Assembly (NCBI RefSeq): GCF_004521915.1
Contig: NZ_SDKD01000009.1
Span: forward strand, 1 to 64,000
Length of the DNA: 64,000 bases
Reading direction: 5' to 3'
Origin: Brevibacillus migulae
GTDB lineage: Bacteria > Bacillota > Bacilli > Brevibacillales > Brevibacillaceae
Within the stretch, counting starts at the first letter, position 1. Every line of letters starts with the position of its first letter. Shown piece after piece: positions 18,469 through 27,129 of this stretch. Below the pieces are notes generated by a model. It did not search any database, was not told where the DNA came from, and worked only from the letters and a program-made list of their open reading frames with translations. The translations under genes and the position numbers were made by a program.

Positions 18469-19298
18469 TGAAAATTGCTTATTCTCCTTGTCCCAACGAT
18501 ACATTTGTTTTCCACGCTTGGGCGCATGGGCTTGTCCCTGGCGCACCACAGCTTGATGTGATGTATGCCGACATCAACATTACGAATGGCCTTGCAGCTC
18601 GCGGCGAAGGGCCGGAAGTGCTGAAGATCTCCTATGCCGCACTTCCGTGGGTCCTCTCGGAATACGCTTTGCTTCCATGCGGGGGTGCCCTGGGCAGAGG
18701 CTGCGGCCCTTTGGTGCTATCCAAAGAAGCCGCTGATCCCGCTTCCTTGGCTGGTAAACGTGTGGCAGTTCCAAGCGATCGCTCCACCGCATATCTTTTG
18801 TTCCGTCTCTGGGCCGCGCAAAACGTTCCCGGCGGTGTCGGCGAAATCGTGATCATGCCATTCCATGAGATCATGCCTGCTGTTCGCGATGGCAAGATTG
18901 ATGCTGGACTTGTCATTCACGAAGCGCGCTTTACTTATCCGACCTATGGTCTTACCCTGCTGACGGACTTGGGGAACTGGTGGGAAGCGGATACCGGTCT
19001 GCCGATTCCGTTAGGCGCCATTATCGCGCGGCGATCACTCGACCTGCAAGCGATCTCAGGCTGGATTCGCCAATCGGTCGAGTATGCATGGGCACATCCG
19101 GAAGCATCGAAAGAATATGTGATGGCGCATGCGCAAGAGATGGACCCTGAGGTTGCCAAAGCGCACATTGAGCTGTATGTGAATGAGTTTACGGCCAATC
19201 TGGGTGAGGACGGCTATGCGGCGATTGAAGCACTGCTCGGCCGCGCTGCAAAAGAAGGCCTCGTTCCCGCATTCGATATGTCGCTATTGCGTCTATAA
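18465..19298 (+). CDS. mqnD: 1,4-dihydroxy-6-naphthoate synthase
   Basis: A 277-residue periplasmic-binding-protein-fold enzyme that converts cyclic dehypoxanthinyl futalosine to 1,4-dihydroxy-6-naphthoate. The family signature SPCPNDTF stands at residues 6-13 and IHEARFTY in the middle, with the catalytic histidine in that motif; DLGNWWE follows. The ATG overlaps the mqnB stop codon (ATGA), so translation is coupled. The other futalosine genes (mqnA, mqnC, mqnE) are not in this window. Confidence 0.9.
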   Translation: MMKIAYSPCPNDTFVFHAWAHGLVPGAPQLDVMYADINITNGLAARGEGPEVLKISYAALPWVLSEYALLPCGGALGRGCGPLVLSKEAADPASLAGKRVAVPSDRSTAYLLFRLWAAQNVPGGVGEIVIMPFHEIMPAVRDGKIDAGLVIHEARFTYPTYGLTLLTDLGNWWEADTGLPIPLGAIIARRSLDLQAISGWIRQSVEYAWAHPEASKEYVMAHAQEMDPEVAKAHIELYVNEFTANLGEDGYAAIEALLGRAAKEGLVPAFDMSLLRL

Positions 19299-19305
19299 AG
19301 GAACT

Positions 19306-19337
19306 GACTACGTCGGACTTTTGGCGTAGTCTTTTTT
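19306..19337 (+). terminator. Terminator of the mqnB-mqnD operon
   Basis: GACTACG pairs with CGTAGTC over a 12-base loop and is followed by six T, seven bases after the mqnD stop. Confidence 0.85.
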
Positions 19338-19356
19338 GTGCAAACATTGTGGTGAG

Positions 19357-19564
19357 GGAAGGGAAGAGAGGGCGGTGCTGCGTTCTTGCCACACCCACTA
19401 GGGGGTAGATACTGTCCGGTTCCGCTGCCAAAAACGGTACGTCACGCAAAAGTTTCGAGGAAGCCTATTCATACGTAGAGGTTGCGCGACAAGCTTGTAC
19501 CGTTACTGGCAGCTCCACCTTGGTAGGTGTGACAAAGACACCGCCCGTCCCTCTCTTCCCTTCC
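19357..19564. ncRNA. Candidate structured RNA or miniature inverted-repeat element
   Basis: A perfect 16-bp inverted repeat (19357-19372 with 19549-19564) closes a 208-base segment without coding capacity. Inside it further arms nest in order: CGGTG/CACCG, CCACACC/GGTGTG, GCTGCCA/TGGCAGC, CGGTAC/GTACCG and GTCaCGCAA/TTGCGcGAC, giving a long rod with internal loops. This could be a 6S-like or other structured RNA, or a non-autonomous mobile element. The fold is nearly symmetric, so the strand cannot be decided. It matches no RNA family I can recall confidently. Confidence 0.5.
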
Positions 19565-19575
19565 TTACGTGGCTG

Positions 19576-19620
19576 AAAAAAATCAAAAAAAAAAGCTGCG
19601 CTTCATTCGAAACGCAGCTT
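19576..19620 (-). terminator. Terminator of the glsB-like gene
   Basis: AAGCTGCG and CGCAGCTT pair around 12 bases; the long A-run at 19576-19594 becomes a T-run on the minus strand, directly after the gene stop at 19632. Confidence 0.8.
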
Positions 19621-19631
19621 CTATCTTTTTC

Positions 19632-19883
19632 TCAGCTACTCCGGCTTTTACTGACCATGCTCCACAGCCAAGTGAGCACGATGCCGCCGATCGCACCTGC
19701 GAACACATTGAAACCAGCCAGCATCCAGAGCCAATCTCCCAGCACCAGATCCCCCAGCCATGTGCCCAAAAGCGCAGCGATCAGCGAAGCCCACCAGCCT
19801 TTTCCGCCAACCTCTCCTGACACGAGATAGCTCATGCCAGCCCAGACAACTACCCCGACTATTGCCCAGACGATCCAGAACAT
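19632..19883 (-). CDS. GlsB/YeaQ/YmgE-family stress membrane protein
   Basis: An 83-residue protein with three hydrophobic helices and glycine-rich turns (GEVGGKGWWASLIAALLGTWLGD), the hallmark of the transglycosylase-associated or YeaQ/GlsB family. These small membrane proteins are linked to stress; their molecular activity is unknown. It is monocistronic with its own terminator. Confidence 0.85.
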   Translation of the reverse strand: MFWIVWAIVGVVVWAGMSYLVSGEVGGKGWWASLIAALLGTWLGDLVLGDWLWMLAGFNVFAGAIGGIVLTWLWSMVSKSRSS

Positions 19884-19999
19884 TCCGACACACTTCCTCT
19901 CTTATGGTGGCAGCGCTTACATGAATGTGATGAATAATATCTGTTTTGCTACCATCATATTACGGACGTATCAAAGTGTTCCGGAGCATTCGACTATCT

Positions 20000-20422
20000 T
20001 TACCAGACTCTTTTTTTCAATTGCTCAATCGCGGGTATGGTGAAACAAGCGATGCTGCCTGGAAGCTGGGACAAGGGAAACCAGCGCAAATCGCCAATCG
20101 CTCCACCCTCCTCCATATTCCGGGCTACCCCGCCTTTGATTTCCACCTCATAGATGGCAGATACCCAGTGCTCCTCATTTTCGGGTTGTACGGTTTCCGC
20201 TATGCAGAGCAGGCCTTTCACCTCAACATCGAGATTTACTTCTTCCTTCACTTCCCGTACGACGCATTGCTCCAAAGTTTCATACAGCTCCACCTTTCCT
20301 CCGGGGATACTCCATGTATCTTTCTCAGGTTTGCGATTCCGCCAAACCATCAGCATTTCATTGTGCTCATTTATGATGACTGCCCCTACTGCCAATCTGG
20401 GGGCTTCCATGTGGGTACTCAT
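20000..20422 (-). CDS. NUDIX hydrolase
   Basis: A 140-residue NUDIX enzyme that should hydrolyse a nucleoside diphosphate linked to another group. The Nudix box spans about residues 41-63: GGKVELYETLEQC then REVKEEVNL, correct in length, with asparagine instead of the usual glycine in the last position. Start ATG at 20422 has AGGTG upstream. The substrate is unknown. The 19884-19999 gap holds nothing else. Confidence 0.87.
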   Translation of the reverse strand: MSTHMEAPRLAVGAVIINEHNEMLMVWRNRKPEKDTWSIPGGKVELYETLEQCVVREVKEEVNLDVEVKGLLCIAETVQPENEEHWVSAIYEVEIKGGVARNMEEGGAIGDLRWFPLSQLPGSIACFTIPAIEQLKKRVW

Positions 20423-20473
20423 GTCTTTTCACCTGACTATCTGCCATTTGGCTGGTATGAGCAACAGTATAGT

Positions 20474-20510
20474 ACAAAAACACCCGCTCCGGAAAGGAAG
20501 AACGGGTGCT
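20474..20510 (-). terminator. Terminator of speD
   Basis: CACCCG and CGGGTG pair; the left A-run gives a T-run on the minus strand, 20 bases after the speD stop. Confidence 0.7.
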
Positions 20511-20528
20511 GATGATTGAGCGGAGAAC

Positions 20529-21347
20529 CTAATTCCCCGCCATCACGATATTTTTGCCGTAAAAAATTTCATCCATTTCCGATATGAGCCGTTCCGTAAT
20601 CTCCTGTTGTTCCTCGGGATCCAGCTCATCTTTCGTATGGCCGAACAAATAATTGTTCAAGTCAAATGCCCGCAGCTTGCATTTGGTATGGAATATATTT
20701 TCCTGATACACGTTGACGTCAATCATCTGATACAAGTCTTTGACTTCGTCCGGTATGTAATTTTGGATCGAGCTGATTTCATGATCGATAAACAGCTTAT
20801 GGCCGTTGATATCCCGGGTAAAGCCGCGAACACGGTAATCGATCGTCATGATGTCCGTGTCAAACGAGTGGATCAGAAAGTTCAGGGCCTTCAGCGGTGA
20901 AATTTCCCCGCAGGTGGACACATCGATATCGGCACGGAATGTACTGATGCCCTCGTCTGGATGATACTCTGGATACGTATGCACGGTGATATGACTCTTA
21001 TCCAGCTGGAGGACGACGTTGTCAGGGAGCGGACCGGGGGATTCCTCAAACGACTCCGTCGGCACCTCGACCACCGGACCTTCGGAAACCAAATAGACCA
21101 CACTCGCCCCCTGCGGGACATAGTCCTGCTTGGCGATATTGAGCACATGGGCCCCGATGATGTCCGCTACCCCCTTCAAGATGCTCGTGAGCCGATCAGC
21201 ATTGTACTGCTCGTCGATGTATGCGAGATAGGCTTCACGCTCTTCCTTTGTCTTGGTGTAGCATATGTCGTACATGTTGAAGCTCAATGATTTGGTGAGG
21301 TTGTTAAAGCCGTGCAAAGTGACGCGCTGTTCTGGTGTCAGGTTCAT
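20529..21347 (-). CDS. speD: S-adenosylmethionine decarboxylase, E. coli type
   Basis: A 272-residue pro-enzyme that decarboxylates S-adenosylmethionine to supply aminopropyl groups for spermidine. It is the long gamma-proteobacterial type rather than the short Bacillus one: [23 protein letters not shown], the processing site [13 protein letters not shown] (the serine becomes the pyruvoyl group) and [20 protein letters not shown] are all present, and [11 protein letters not shown] follows. The ATG at 21347 (AAGGAG upstream) aligns with the start of the E. coli protein. No spermidine synthase gene is adjacent. Confidence 0.93.
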   Translation of the reverse strand: MNLTPEQRVTLHGFNNLTKSLSFNMYDICYTKTKEEREAYLAYIDEQYNADRLTSILKGVADIIGAHVLNIAKQDYVPQGASVVYLVSEGPVVEVPTESFEESPGPLPDNVVLQLDKSHITVHTYPEYHPDEGISTFRADIDVSTCGEISPLKALNFLIHSFDTDIMTIDYRVRGFTRDINGHKLFIDHEISSIQNYIPDEVKDLYQMIDVNVYQENIFHTKCKLRAFDLNNYLFGHTKDELDPEEQQEITERLISEMDEIFYGKNIVMAGN

Positions 21348-21468
21348 AAACGTTTTCTCCTTGTTCCATTCTCTGCCGGGAGTCTTCTCTAAGTAATGGT
21401 TAGCGTCTCCCATTTGCGTGAGAATCAAACATCGGATTCACGCTGCTCCAGTTCCGAAGCGACAAGCC

Positions 21469-22149
21469 TTATCCATTTACCCGTGCGATGGCAAACCCAT
21501 CATACCCTTTGCTGCCTACGGTCTGAACGGCAGTGGCAGTTACCCGCGGATCAGTGCTCAGCCGTTCATAAAAGCGGCGCACCCCTTGAATCGTTGGGTT
21601 GTCACTCGAAGCATCAATAACCTCGCCATCGCGGACCACATTGTCGCCAATGATGAGGCTTCCGGGCCGGGACAGCTTGAGCGCCCATTCCAGATAAGCC
21701 GGATTATTGGGCTTATCCGCATCGATGAAGATCAGGTCAAAAGGTCCGCAGCCCTCTGCAGCCAGCTGCTCCAATAAATCCAATGCCAGACCCACGCGTA
21801 CCTCCACCACATGGCTTAGGCCGGCGCGCTCGATATTGGCGCGGGCGACCTCCGCATGCTTCGGCGCATATTCCAGTGTGATCAAGCGCCCTCCTTCAGG
21901 CAGCGCCCGGGCCAGCCAGATCGTGCTGTACCCGCCAAGCGTACCGATTTCCAGAATGGTTTTGGCCCCTTGAATTTTGGCCAGCAAGTGCAGCAGCTTC
22001 CCCTGATTCGGAGCCACGTCGATTGCCGGCAGTCCCGCTTCCGCATTTGCTTTCAGCGCGGCATCCAGCGCAGGATCCACCGGAACCAGCATGTCGGTGA
22101 TATATTGGTCTACCTCTGTCCATCGTTGTTTCCATTCGTCTCGTTCCAT
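21469..22149 (-). CDS. SAM-dependent O-methyltransferase
   Basis: A 226-residue methyltransferase of the caffeoyl-CoA/catechol O-methyltransferase-like family (Methyltransf_3). The SAM site reads ILEIGTLGGYST, with acidic ribose-binding residue in TLEYAPKHAEVA, and the metal-site motif FDLIFIDADKPNN follows, then IIGDNVVRDGEV. Substrate unknown. The ATG at 22149 with GGAAGGA upstream is chosen over the longer frame. Confidence 0.88.
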   Translation of the reverse strand: MERDEWKQRWTEVDQYITDMLVPVDPALDAALKANAEAGLPAIDVAPNQGKLLHLLAKIQGAKTILEIGTLGGYSTIWLARALPEGGRLITLEYAPKHAEVARANIERAGLSHVVEVRVGLALDLLEQLAAEGCGPFDLIFIDADKPNNPAYLEWALKLSRPGSLIIGDNVVRDGEVIDASSDNPTIQGVRRFYERLSTDPRVTATAVQTVGSKGYDGFAIARVNG

Positions 22150-22257
22150 CTCTTCCCATTCCTTCCGATTTCGTGTCTGTCTTGCACATTTATACAGCAG
22201 CTTCCTGCCAATCATTCCCTTTTCTTTGTTTTACTACGGCTGCACAGGGGACTCTTT

Positions 22258-23637
22258 TCAGGCTGCAGAGGCTGCTTCTTTTTGCATCGGGACAAAATGC
22301 TTGGTGAACAGGATTGTGAGAATCGGGAGCAGGATCGGGAACAGCAAATAAGGCAATGATTCCACCGTGGATACCCCCAAAGTCACCGCCATCACCATCG
22401 CCAAGCCATTCCATGGAACGAGGACCGGCATGAGCAAAGCAGAGTCGAGCAGCGTGCGTCCCAACAACCAGCTCCCATTGGGCTGCGCGCGATACCGCTC
22501 GAGCAGCGTGGCGCCTACCAACAGGATCGGTATGGTCTGATTGCAGCCGATCATGACGACGACCAGCGACAGCAGCACCGTCTTTCCAACCAATGCGGAC
22601 CTGCTGGCACTCTTCCCCATCAGACGAGTAATGATGGGCTCGACCAGGTTGGCTTTATTCAAGATACCATTCAGAAAGCCTGCAAAAATGATCAGCACCA
22701 GGATCTGCAGCACGGCACCGATGCCTTTTCCATGCACCATTTCATCCAGCGCGGTGCCGGAGTGCAAGGCGTACCCGTCCAGAATGGCGCTGAGCAACGA
22801 ATGGAGATCCACCGAGGGCTGCATAAGCGCACTTCCTGCACTGACAGCGATGCCTCCCATCAAAGCAGTCACTGCTCTCAAACGAAACAAGAACAGCAAT
22901 AATAGAAAGGCGATCGGAAAAAGCATGGGAAGGGATACATCCAATTGCTCTTTCAGCAATCTTTGGTAAGTCGCGATCATATCGGTCGCTCCGGCATTTC
23001 CTCGCAAGGCATCCAACATCAAAAACAAGCATCCGGTAAAGATGACCGCCACCATCGCTGCCACGTTCATGCGGGATGCTGCCTTGGCGCCGCTCAGTTC
23101 CACCGTATTCATGGTCAACAGCCTGCTGCTGGAGATCGGCGAAAATCGCTCTCCCACCATCGCTCCCGAGATCAGTGCCCCTGCCACCATTCCCAATGGA
23201 ACCCCCGCGGCATGCGCGATGCCGATGAGCGGCAGACCAATCGTACTGAGCGTTCCCATCGAGGTACCCAGGATGCTGGATATGGCAGAGGCAAGGAGAA
23301 ATGAAAGGATCAGGAGGTAGTCCACATTCACGACCGACAACCCGTAGTAAATGAGCGCCGGAATCGTCCCTCCCACCATCAACAGCGGGATTAACAATCC
23401 GATCAGAAACAAAATCGACAATACAGGCTTTGTCTGCTGTACACCTGCCCAGCCAAACTGAAACTGTTGCTTGAAGGAATATCCCATCTTTCGCACTGTC
23501 ACCAGGCTCACAAGAATGGAGAAAGCAACCCCCAGGGAGAGCGGGAGTCCCGCCGCATAGGTAGCGGCAATACCCACAAGCAAAGATGTGATTGGCCACA
23601 AACCTTGGATAGCCATGCCAACGAACCCTCTTTTCAT
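22258..23637 (-). CDS. NhaC-family Na+/H+ antiporter
   Basis: An integral membrane protein of about 459 residues with some twelve hydrophobic segments, of the NhaC/malate-lactate antiporter superfamily. Conserved stretches include SSILGTSMGTLSTIGLPL, GALISGAMVGERFSPISSS and LVVVMIGCNQTIPILLVG. It should exchange Na+ (or an organic anion) with protons. The start is uncertain: ATG codons occur at 23637 and 23616, the latter with AGAGGG before it. Confidence 0.85.
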   Translation of the reverse strand: MKRGFVGMAIQGLWPITSLLVGIAATYAAGLPLSLGVAFSILVSLVTVRKMGYSFKQQFQFGWAGVQQTKPVLSILFLIGLLIPLLMVGGTIPALIYYGLSVVNVDYLLILSFLLASAISSILGTSMGTLSTIGLPLIGIAHAAGVPLGMVAGALISGAMVGERFSPISSSRLLTMNTVELSGAKAASRMNVAAMVAVIFTGCLFLMLDALRGNAGATDMIATYQRLLKEQLDVSLPMLFPIAFLLLLFLFRLRAVTALMGGIAVSAGSALMQPSVDLHSLLSAILDGYALHSGTALDEMVHGKGIGAVLQILVLIIFAGFLNGILNKANLVEPIITRLMGKSASRSALVGKTVLLSLVVVMIGCNQTIPILLVGATLLERYRAQPNGSWLLGRTLLDSALLMPVLVPWNGLAMVMAVTLGVSTVESLPYLLFPILLPILTILFTKHFVPMQKEAASAA

Positions 23638-23778
23638 GATGCAAGCTGCGTACTCAACTCGATTATGGAGATGCAGCGCTACAACCGTCAACCCTGACCC
23701 ATTGGAAAAACGCGCCTACGTCCTGATCATCCATGAAAAAAGCGATCCCTCAGGCCAGTGGCCGAGTGGATCGCCGAA

Positions 23779-24636
23779 TCAAAGGATCGCACTTTCTTTA
23801 TATTGATCAGTCTGTCCAATCACCGAACAGGTCTTGATGATCCTCCTGTCATGCTCCTTCCAGGTATGGGTGCGTTTATTTTTTCTTCGCATGTAGACCA
23901 TGTTAAAGCGATCGGCCGAAAACATGGTAACTCCTTTTTCTGCGCAATCCTCGCAAAAGTATACGTCTTCGGTTGTTGAAACGTTTCGGTATTGAACTTC
24001 TTCGAACACTTTTTTCTTTACGATCTTTTTCCCGCCATCAAAAAATTCGTCACCTTCCAAAAACTTGTATTCCTGCCCAGGGTGACGAATCCCGAGAAGC
24101 TGTCTGGATTCCAGATAGATATAGTAAGAGCGTTTGCCAACGATATCCGCATTCGTATAGCGAAAGGCGAGCATCAGATCGGCTAAATATTGGGGGGCAT
24201 AGTAATCGTCATCATCAAACACAGCAATGTAGTCGTGGACTGCCTTTTTCACCGCAAAGTTTTTGCAGTTCCCCAGTGAGATGCGTTCCGGCAGCTGATA
24301 TACGGACACGTTCGGATATTTTTCCGCCCTTTTGCGAATTTGCTTCACATCGATCTGGCTGCTGTTCAAGACGAGAATCAGTTCTTTATGTTCCCAAGCT
24401 TGCGAATTGTAATTTCGGAAAATGTTTCGGATATAATCCGGCTTATTGGTACAGGTCACGATCGATACATGCTCCTGTGTTTCCGGAGCAAATCTTTCTC
24501 GCAGCGCCGTTAGAAAGCTTTTGCTGTATTCTGTGGTTTCCAACAGTTCCGACATCGTTTTCTTGCGATCTTCTTTCGACTGAAAAGGGACCAGCTTCCT
24601 GAACAGCTGCTCCATTTCTTCTGTGGCGGATATCAT
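23779..24636 (-). CDS. Family 2 glycosyltransferase
   Basis: A 285-residue GT-A-fold protein. The nucleotide-sugar region starts with VSIVTCTNKP (about 57-66) and the metal-binding acidic motif is VFDDDDYYAP (Asp 141-144). There is no membrane segment, so it acts in the cytoplasm. Sequence type is close to the spore-coat or surface-polysaccharide transferases of Bacillus, acceptor unknown. ATG at 24636 with GAGGTGG eight bases before is preferred to the GTG at 24648. Confidence 0.85.
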   Translation of the reverse strand: MISATEEMEQLFRKLVPFQSKEDRKKTMSELLETTEYSKSFLTALRERFAPETQEHVSIVTCTNKPDYIRNIFRNYNSQAWEHKELILVLNSSQIDVKQIRKRAEKYPNVSVYQLPERISLGNCKNFAVKKAVHDYIAVFDDDDYYAPQYLADLMLAFRYTNADIVGKRSYYIYLESRQLLGIRHPGQEYKFLEGDEFFDGGKKIVKKKVFEEVQYRNVSTTEDVYFCEDCAEKGVTMFSADRFNMVYMRRKNKRTHTWKEHDRRIIKTCSVIGQTDQYKESAIL

Positions 24637-24847
24637 CTGGGGGACCACCTCTGCCTCTATGCTTAGTCTCCTTCATCATATGCGGATGGACGATTGTGGA
24701 ACCTTGCAAAATGGCAGATGCTGTCCCACCTCCTTCCGAACCATTCTTTTCGTTTATGCAGTAAATAAAAGGGGTAATGGAAATAGAAAGAAATTCCGAT
24801 AAGCACAGCAGGAGCTGTTGTCCACCATACGCGAAGGAGTTTTCCAT

Positions 24848-25213
24848 GTGAACGGATCAGCAAAAATGAACAGCATCGATGTCTGCCTTTGGTCGATGGA
24901 TGTTCCCCAGCAGAATGTCTTTCAAATCTCCCCTTCTTGCGAAAGAATTTACGGCTATTCAGAGATCGAATTTATCATTCACCCCAATTTATGGAGAGAA
25001 TCCATTCACCCGATCGACTTGGAAGCAGTCGAGAAAAGGCAACAAGAATTAATGTGGGGAAAAGCGATTCATCACCAGTATCGGATCATCGATCGAAATG
25101 GCAAGATCAAGTGGGTATCCGATTATACCAGACCGTTTTTTGATGAGGATGGGAAACTGGTACGGGTCGACGGTGTCATTATGGATATCAGTTACTTGAT
25201 GGCTGAGGAGTAA
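24848..25213 (+). CDS. Stand-alone PAS-domain protein
   Basis: A 121-residue protein that is nearly all one PAS_3 domain with its PAC tail: FQISPSCERIYGYSE, HPNLWRESIHP, YRIIDRNGKIKWVSDYTRP and VRVDGVIMDIS. No output domain follows. It could be a sensor subunit acting in trans or a remnant of a histidine kinase or diguanylate cyclase. The start is a GTG at 24848 with AAGGAG eight bases before. Its 3' end overlaps the opposing HlyD remnant by 26 bases. Confidence 0.72.
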   Translation: MNGSAKMNSIDVCLWSMDVPQQNVFQISPSCERIYGYSEIEFIIHPNLWRESIHPIDLEAVEKRQQELMWGKAIHHQYRIIDRNGKIKWVSDYTRPFFDEDGKLVRVDGVIMDISYLMAEE

Positions 25214-25733
25214 TTCGTACAGGCTGGCCTTCCTGCAATTCTTCCGACGGACTGAGGATAACGGTATCTCCCTGCTGCAGGCCGCTTTTGATTTCAATGT
25301 TGCGCTCATCCTTGATGCCCGTCTCCACTTTGGCGAGATGGGCCTTGTCTTCTGTTACTTTCCAGACAAAGCTTTCGCCCTGTTGATTATGGGATACGGC
25401 ATCGTAAGGGATTTGAATGGCCAGCAAAGCCCGCTGATCAATTAGATCCACATCGACATTCACACCTGGAATGAGCTTTTGCGCTGGAGCATCGGTCGAC
25501 AAGTAAACCGTAATGGTCGCCACCTTGTCTTGACCATTTCCTGACTGATTATGAGCGACAGGGTCCATCCGCACCACTCGGGCCTTCACTTTTTCGGTTC
25601 CCAGCGTGCCGCCGGTAATGATGGCGTCTTGACCGATGAAGACCTTGCTAAACAAGGATTCTTTGATCTCGACAGCAATGACCGTTCCGGCTGCAGGAGA
25701 TATGATTTTTCCGTCTTGTGATTGTTTGATCAA
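25188..25733 (-). pseudogene. 5'-truncated HlyD/YknX-type efflux adaptor
   Basis: About 180 residues matching the C-terminal half of a membrane-fusion adaptor: the biotinyl-lipoyl return strand (GKIISPAAGTVIAVEI), the beta-barrel (ITVYLSTDAPAQKLIPGVNVDV) and the membrane-proximal domain (IKSGLQQGDTVILSPSEEL). The signal anchor, coiled coil and first lipoyl half are missing. The only apparent start is a TTG inside conserved sequence at 25733, without a ribosome site, and the frame then meets a DUF3231 fragment in the other orientation. No exporter partner is nearby. Confidence 0.75.
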
Positions 25734-25887
25734 TAAGCTAATGAGAAGGGACCTGGCTGCAGATTACAGCCGGATGATGATGGAGATAGCCAAATTTTCC
25801 GAGGATGGCGCCAACATCATGATTGACCACGGGTGGTTGGAAAAAATGCCGGGAGCTGTTGAGCGGCGCTCCTTGAAAAATGTATAG
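25726..25887 (+). pseudogene. 3' fragment of a DUF3231 (spore-associated) gene
   Basis: The last 53 codons read LMRRDLAADYSRMMMEIAK then FSEDGANIMIDHGWLEKMP, the characteristic C-terminus of DUF3231 proteins, ferritin-like helical proteins of spore formers. All the N-terminal part (about 280 residues) is absent; the frame further left is antisense to the HlyD remnant. Both fragments lose their 5' parts at the same point near 25726-25733, so one deletion or inversion made the scar. Confidence 0.7.
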
Positions 25888-25910
25888 GACGCAGCCAAGC
25901 CACAAAGAAA

Positions 25911-25938
25911 GGAGCCGAAAATATCGGCTCCCTTCTTT
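25911..25938. terminator. Bidirectional hairpin between DUF3231 remnant and FusB-like gene
   Basis: GGAGCCGA and TCGGCTCC form an 8-bp stem with five-base loop, A-rich on the left and T-rich on the right. Confidence 0.7.
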
Positions 25939-25941
25939 CTT

Positions 25942-26601
25942 TTACATCTGTTTCCCTAGTACATTGGCAAGAAAATCTTCCAATTTTTTATAGTCGGTGA
26001 TATTTTGGTTACATTCCTGGCCATTCATGCACATGTAATTGCCAATCGCTTTGTAATAATCCGGTGACGAATGGGCTGGCCTTGATTTGGTAATGGCCGT
26101 GAATAATCCGACCTCTCCCGTCTTGTTGCATAAAAAGCAATAGCTTTTTTTATTGGCAAGAGTGAATTTCCCTTCGATGCCAATCACTTGCCCCTCTTTC
26201 GGATAGACCATGAACAATTTGTTCGTAGATACATCCATCCAGCTGAGATAGGTCACAAATCGATAATCGATCGCGGATAAATCAGGGATCTTGAGCTTCT
26301 TGTTCTTGGGGAACAGCTTTTTGATCTGTTGATCCGTTATTTGCGGAAATTCACACAGATACGGTTCCAATGAACGCAGATACCTGTGAAAATCTTCGGT
26401 TTCCTTGCACGCATAAAGCTGCTCCAACAATTGCTTGTGCGCCCCTGAAGCCTCCGGAAAAAGCTCCATGATTTTGAAAACCGCGCTGTTTCTTACCGAT
26501 TCCAACACGCTTCGATCGGAAACTGTTCTGCACGCCTGGTGCAGGATACCGGCCTGTTTTTTGATAAAGTTATACTCATGGTTTCTAATAAATGGTCCCA
26601 T
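25942..26601 (-). CDS. FusB/FusC-like elongation factor G-binding protein
   Basis: A 219-residue protein with the N-terminal four-helix FBP domain and the C-terminal treble-clef zinc domain of FusB-type proteins. The zinc cysteines are CFLC (Cys-x2-Cys) and CMNGQEC (Cys-x5-Cys), separated by about 40 residues. FusB and FusC bind EF-G and free ribosomes stalled by fusidic acid, giving resistance; homologues in environmental Bacillota may serve ribosome clearance generally. Resistance here is inferred from family only. Confidence 0.85.
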   Translation of the reverse strand: MGPFIRNHEYNFIKKQAGILHQACRTVSDRSVLESVRNSAVFKIMELFPEASGAHKQLLEQLYACKETEDFHRYLRSLEPYLCEFPQITDQQIKKLFPKNKKLKIPDLSAIDYRFVTYLSWMDVSTNKLFMVYPKEGQVIGIEGKFTLANKKSYCFLCNKTGEVGLFTAITKSRPAHSSPDYYKAIGNYMCMNGQECNQNITDYKKLEDFLANVLGKQM

Positions 26602-27129
26602 GCTTATTCAGCCCCTTATTTTCATTGGATCTTGCCAAATAAGGTGCAAAGCCGGGATATTAGAAACGCCTACAAGCCTTTTCGGGCGATAGGAAGAAAT
26701 CACGCCCCATGCAAAGTATCGCCTCTAATTCCCTGGCTTTGCATGAGACGAAGCAATCTGGCAATCGGTAATTGCCATCTTTACCACCCCCTGAAAATCA
26801 CTATAAAAGATAATTTCCTTAGCCGCAACCAAAATCCAGCCAGTCTCCACCGCTGCGCTTAAGTGAAGCAATCTTGGCGTCGGATGCACGGGACGGCCCA
26901 TCGCGCTGTTGGCTGCTCGTTCGACTGATCGTGTTGATCAACGTATATCTCGTTTCCTGGGATGGATGAGCAAGGTGATGCGTGGGTTATACGGCACGGA
27001 AAAGAATGCCGTTACCGTTGAAAAATCCGGGATTTGGTTCTGATGGAAAGGGGGTGGAGATAACACGAATCTCGTTGTTTTCGAGGAATGCGGAAAAGTG
27101 GGTGGATGCAGATGTGAGGGAACGGCTCT
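26602..27129. other. Non-coding stretch
   Basis: I see no supported gene in these 528 bases. An 8-bp inverted repeat, ATGCAAAG/CTTTGCAT (26709-26744), lies about 110 bases upstream of the FusB-like start and could be part of a leader structure. Short open stretches around 26890-26980 have no start codon with a ribosome site. Confidence 0.5.

Noticed and set aside
19537..19549. ACACCGCCCGTC resembles the universal 16S rRNA site near position 1392
   Set aside because: The flanking bases do not match 16S rRNA and the segment is one arm of an inverted repeat, so it is chance similarity.
26890..26970. Hydrophobic stretch in one plus frame that faintly resembles a phage holin end
   Set aside because: Under 25 residues, no start, no ribosome site, no neighbouring phage genes.
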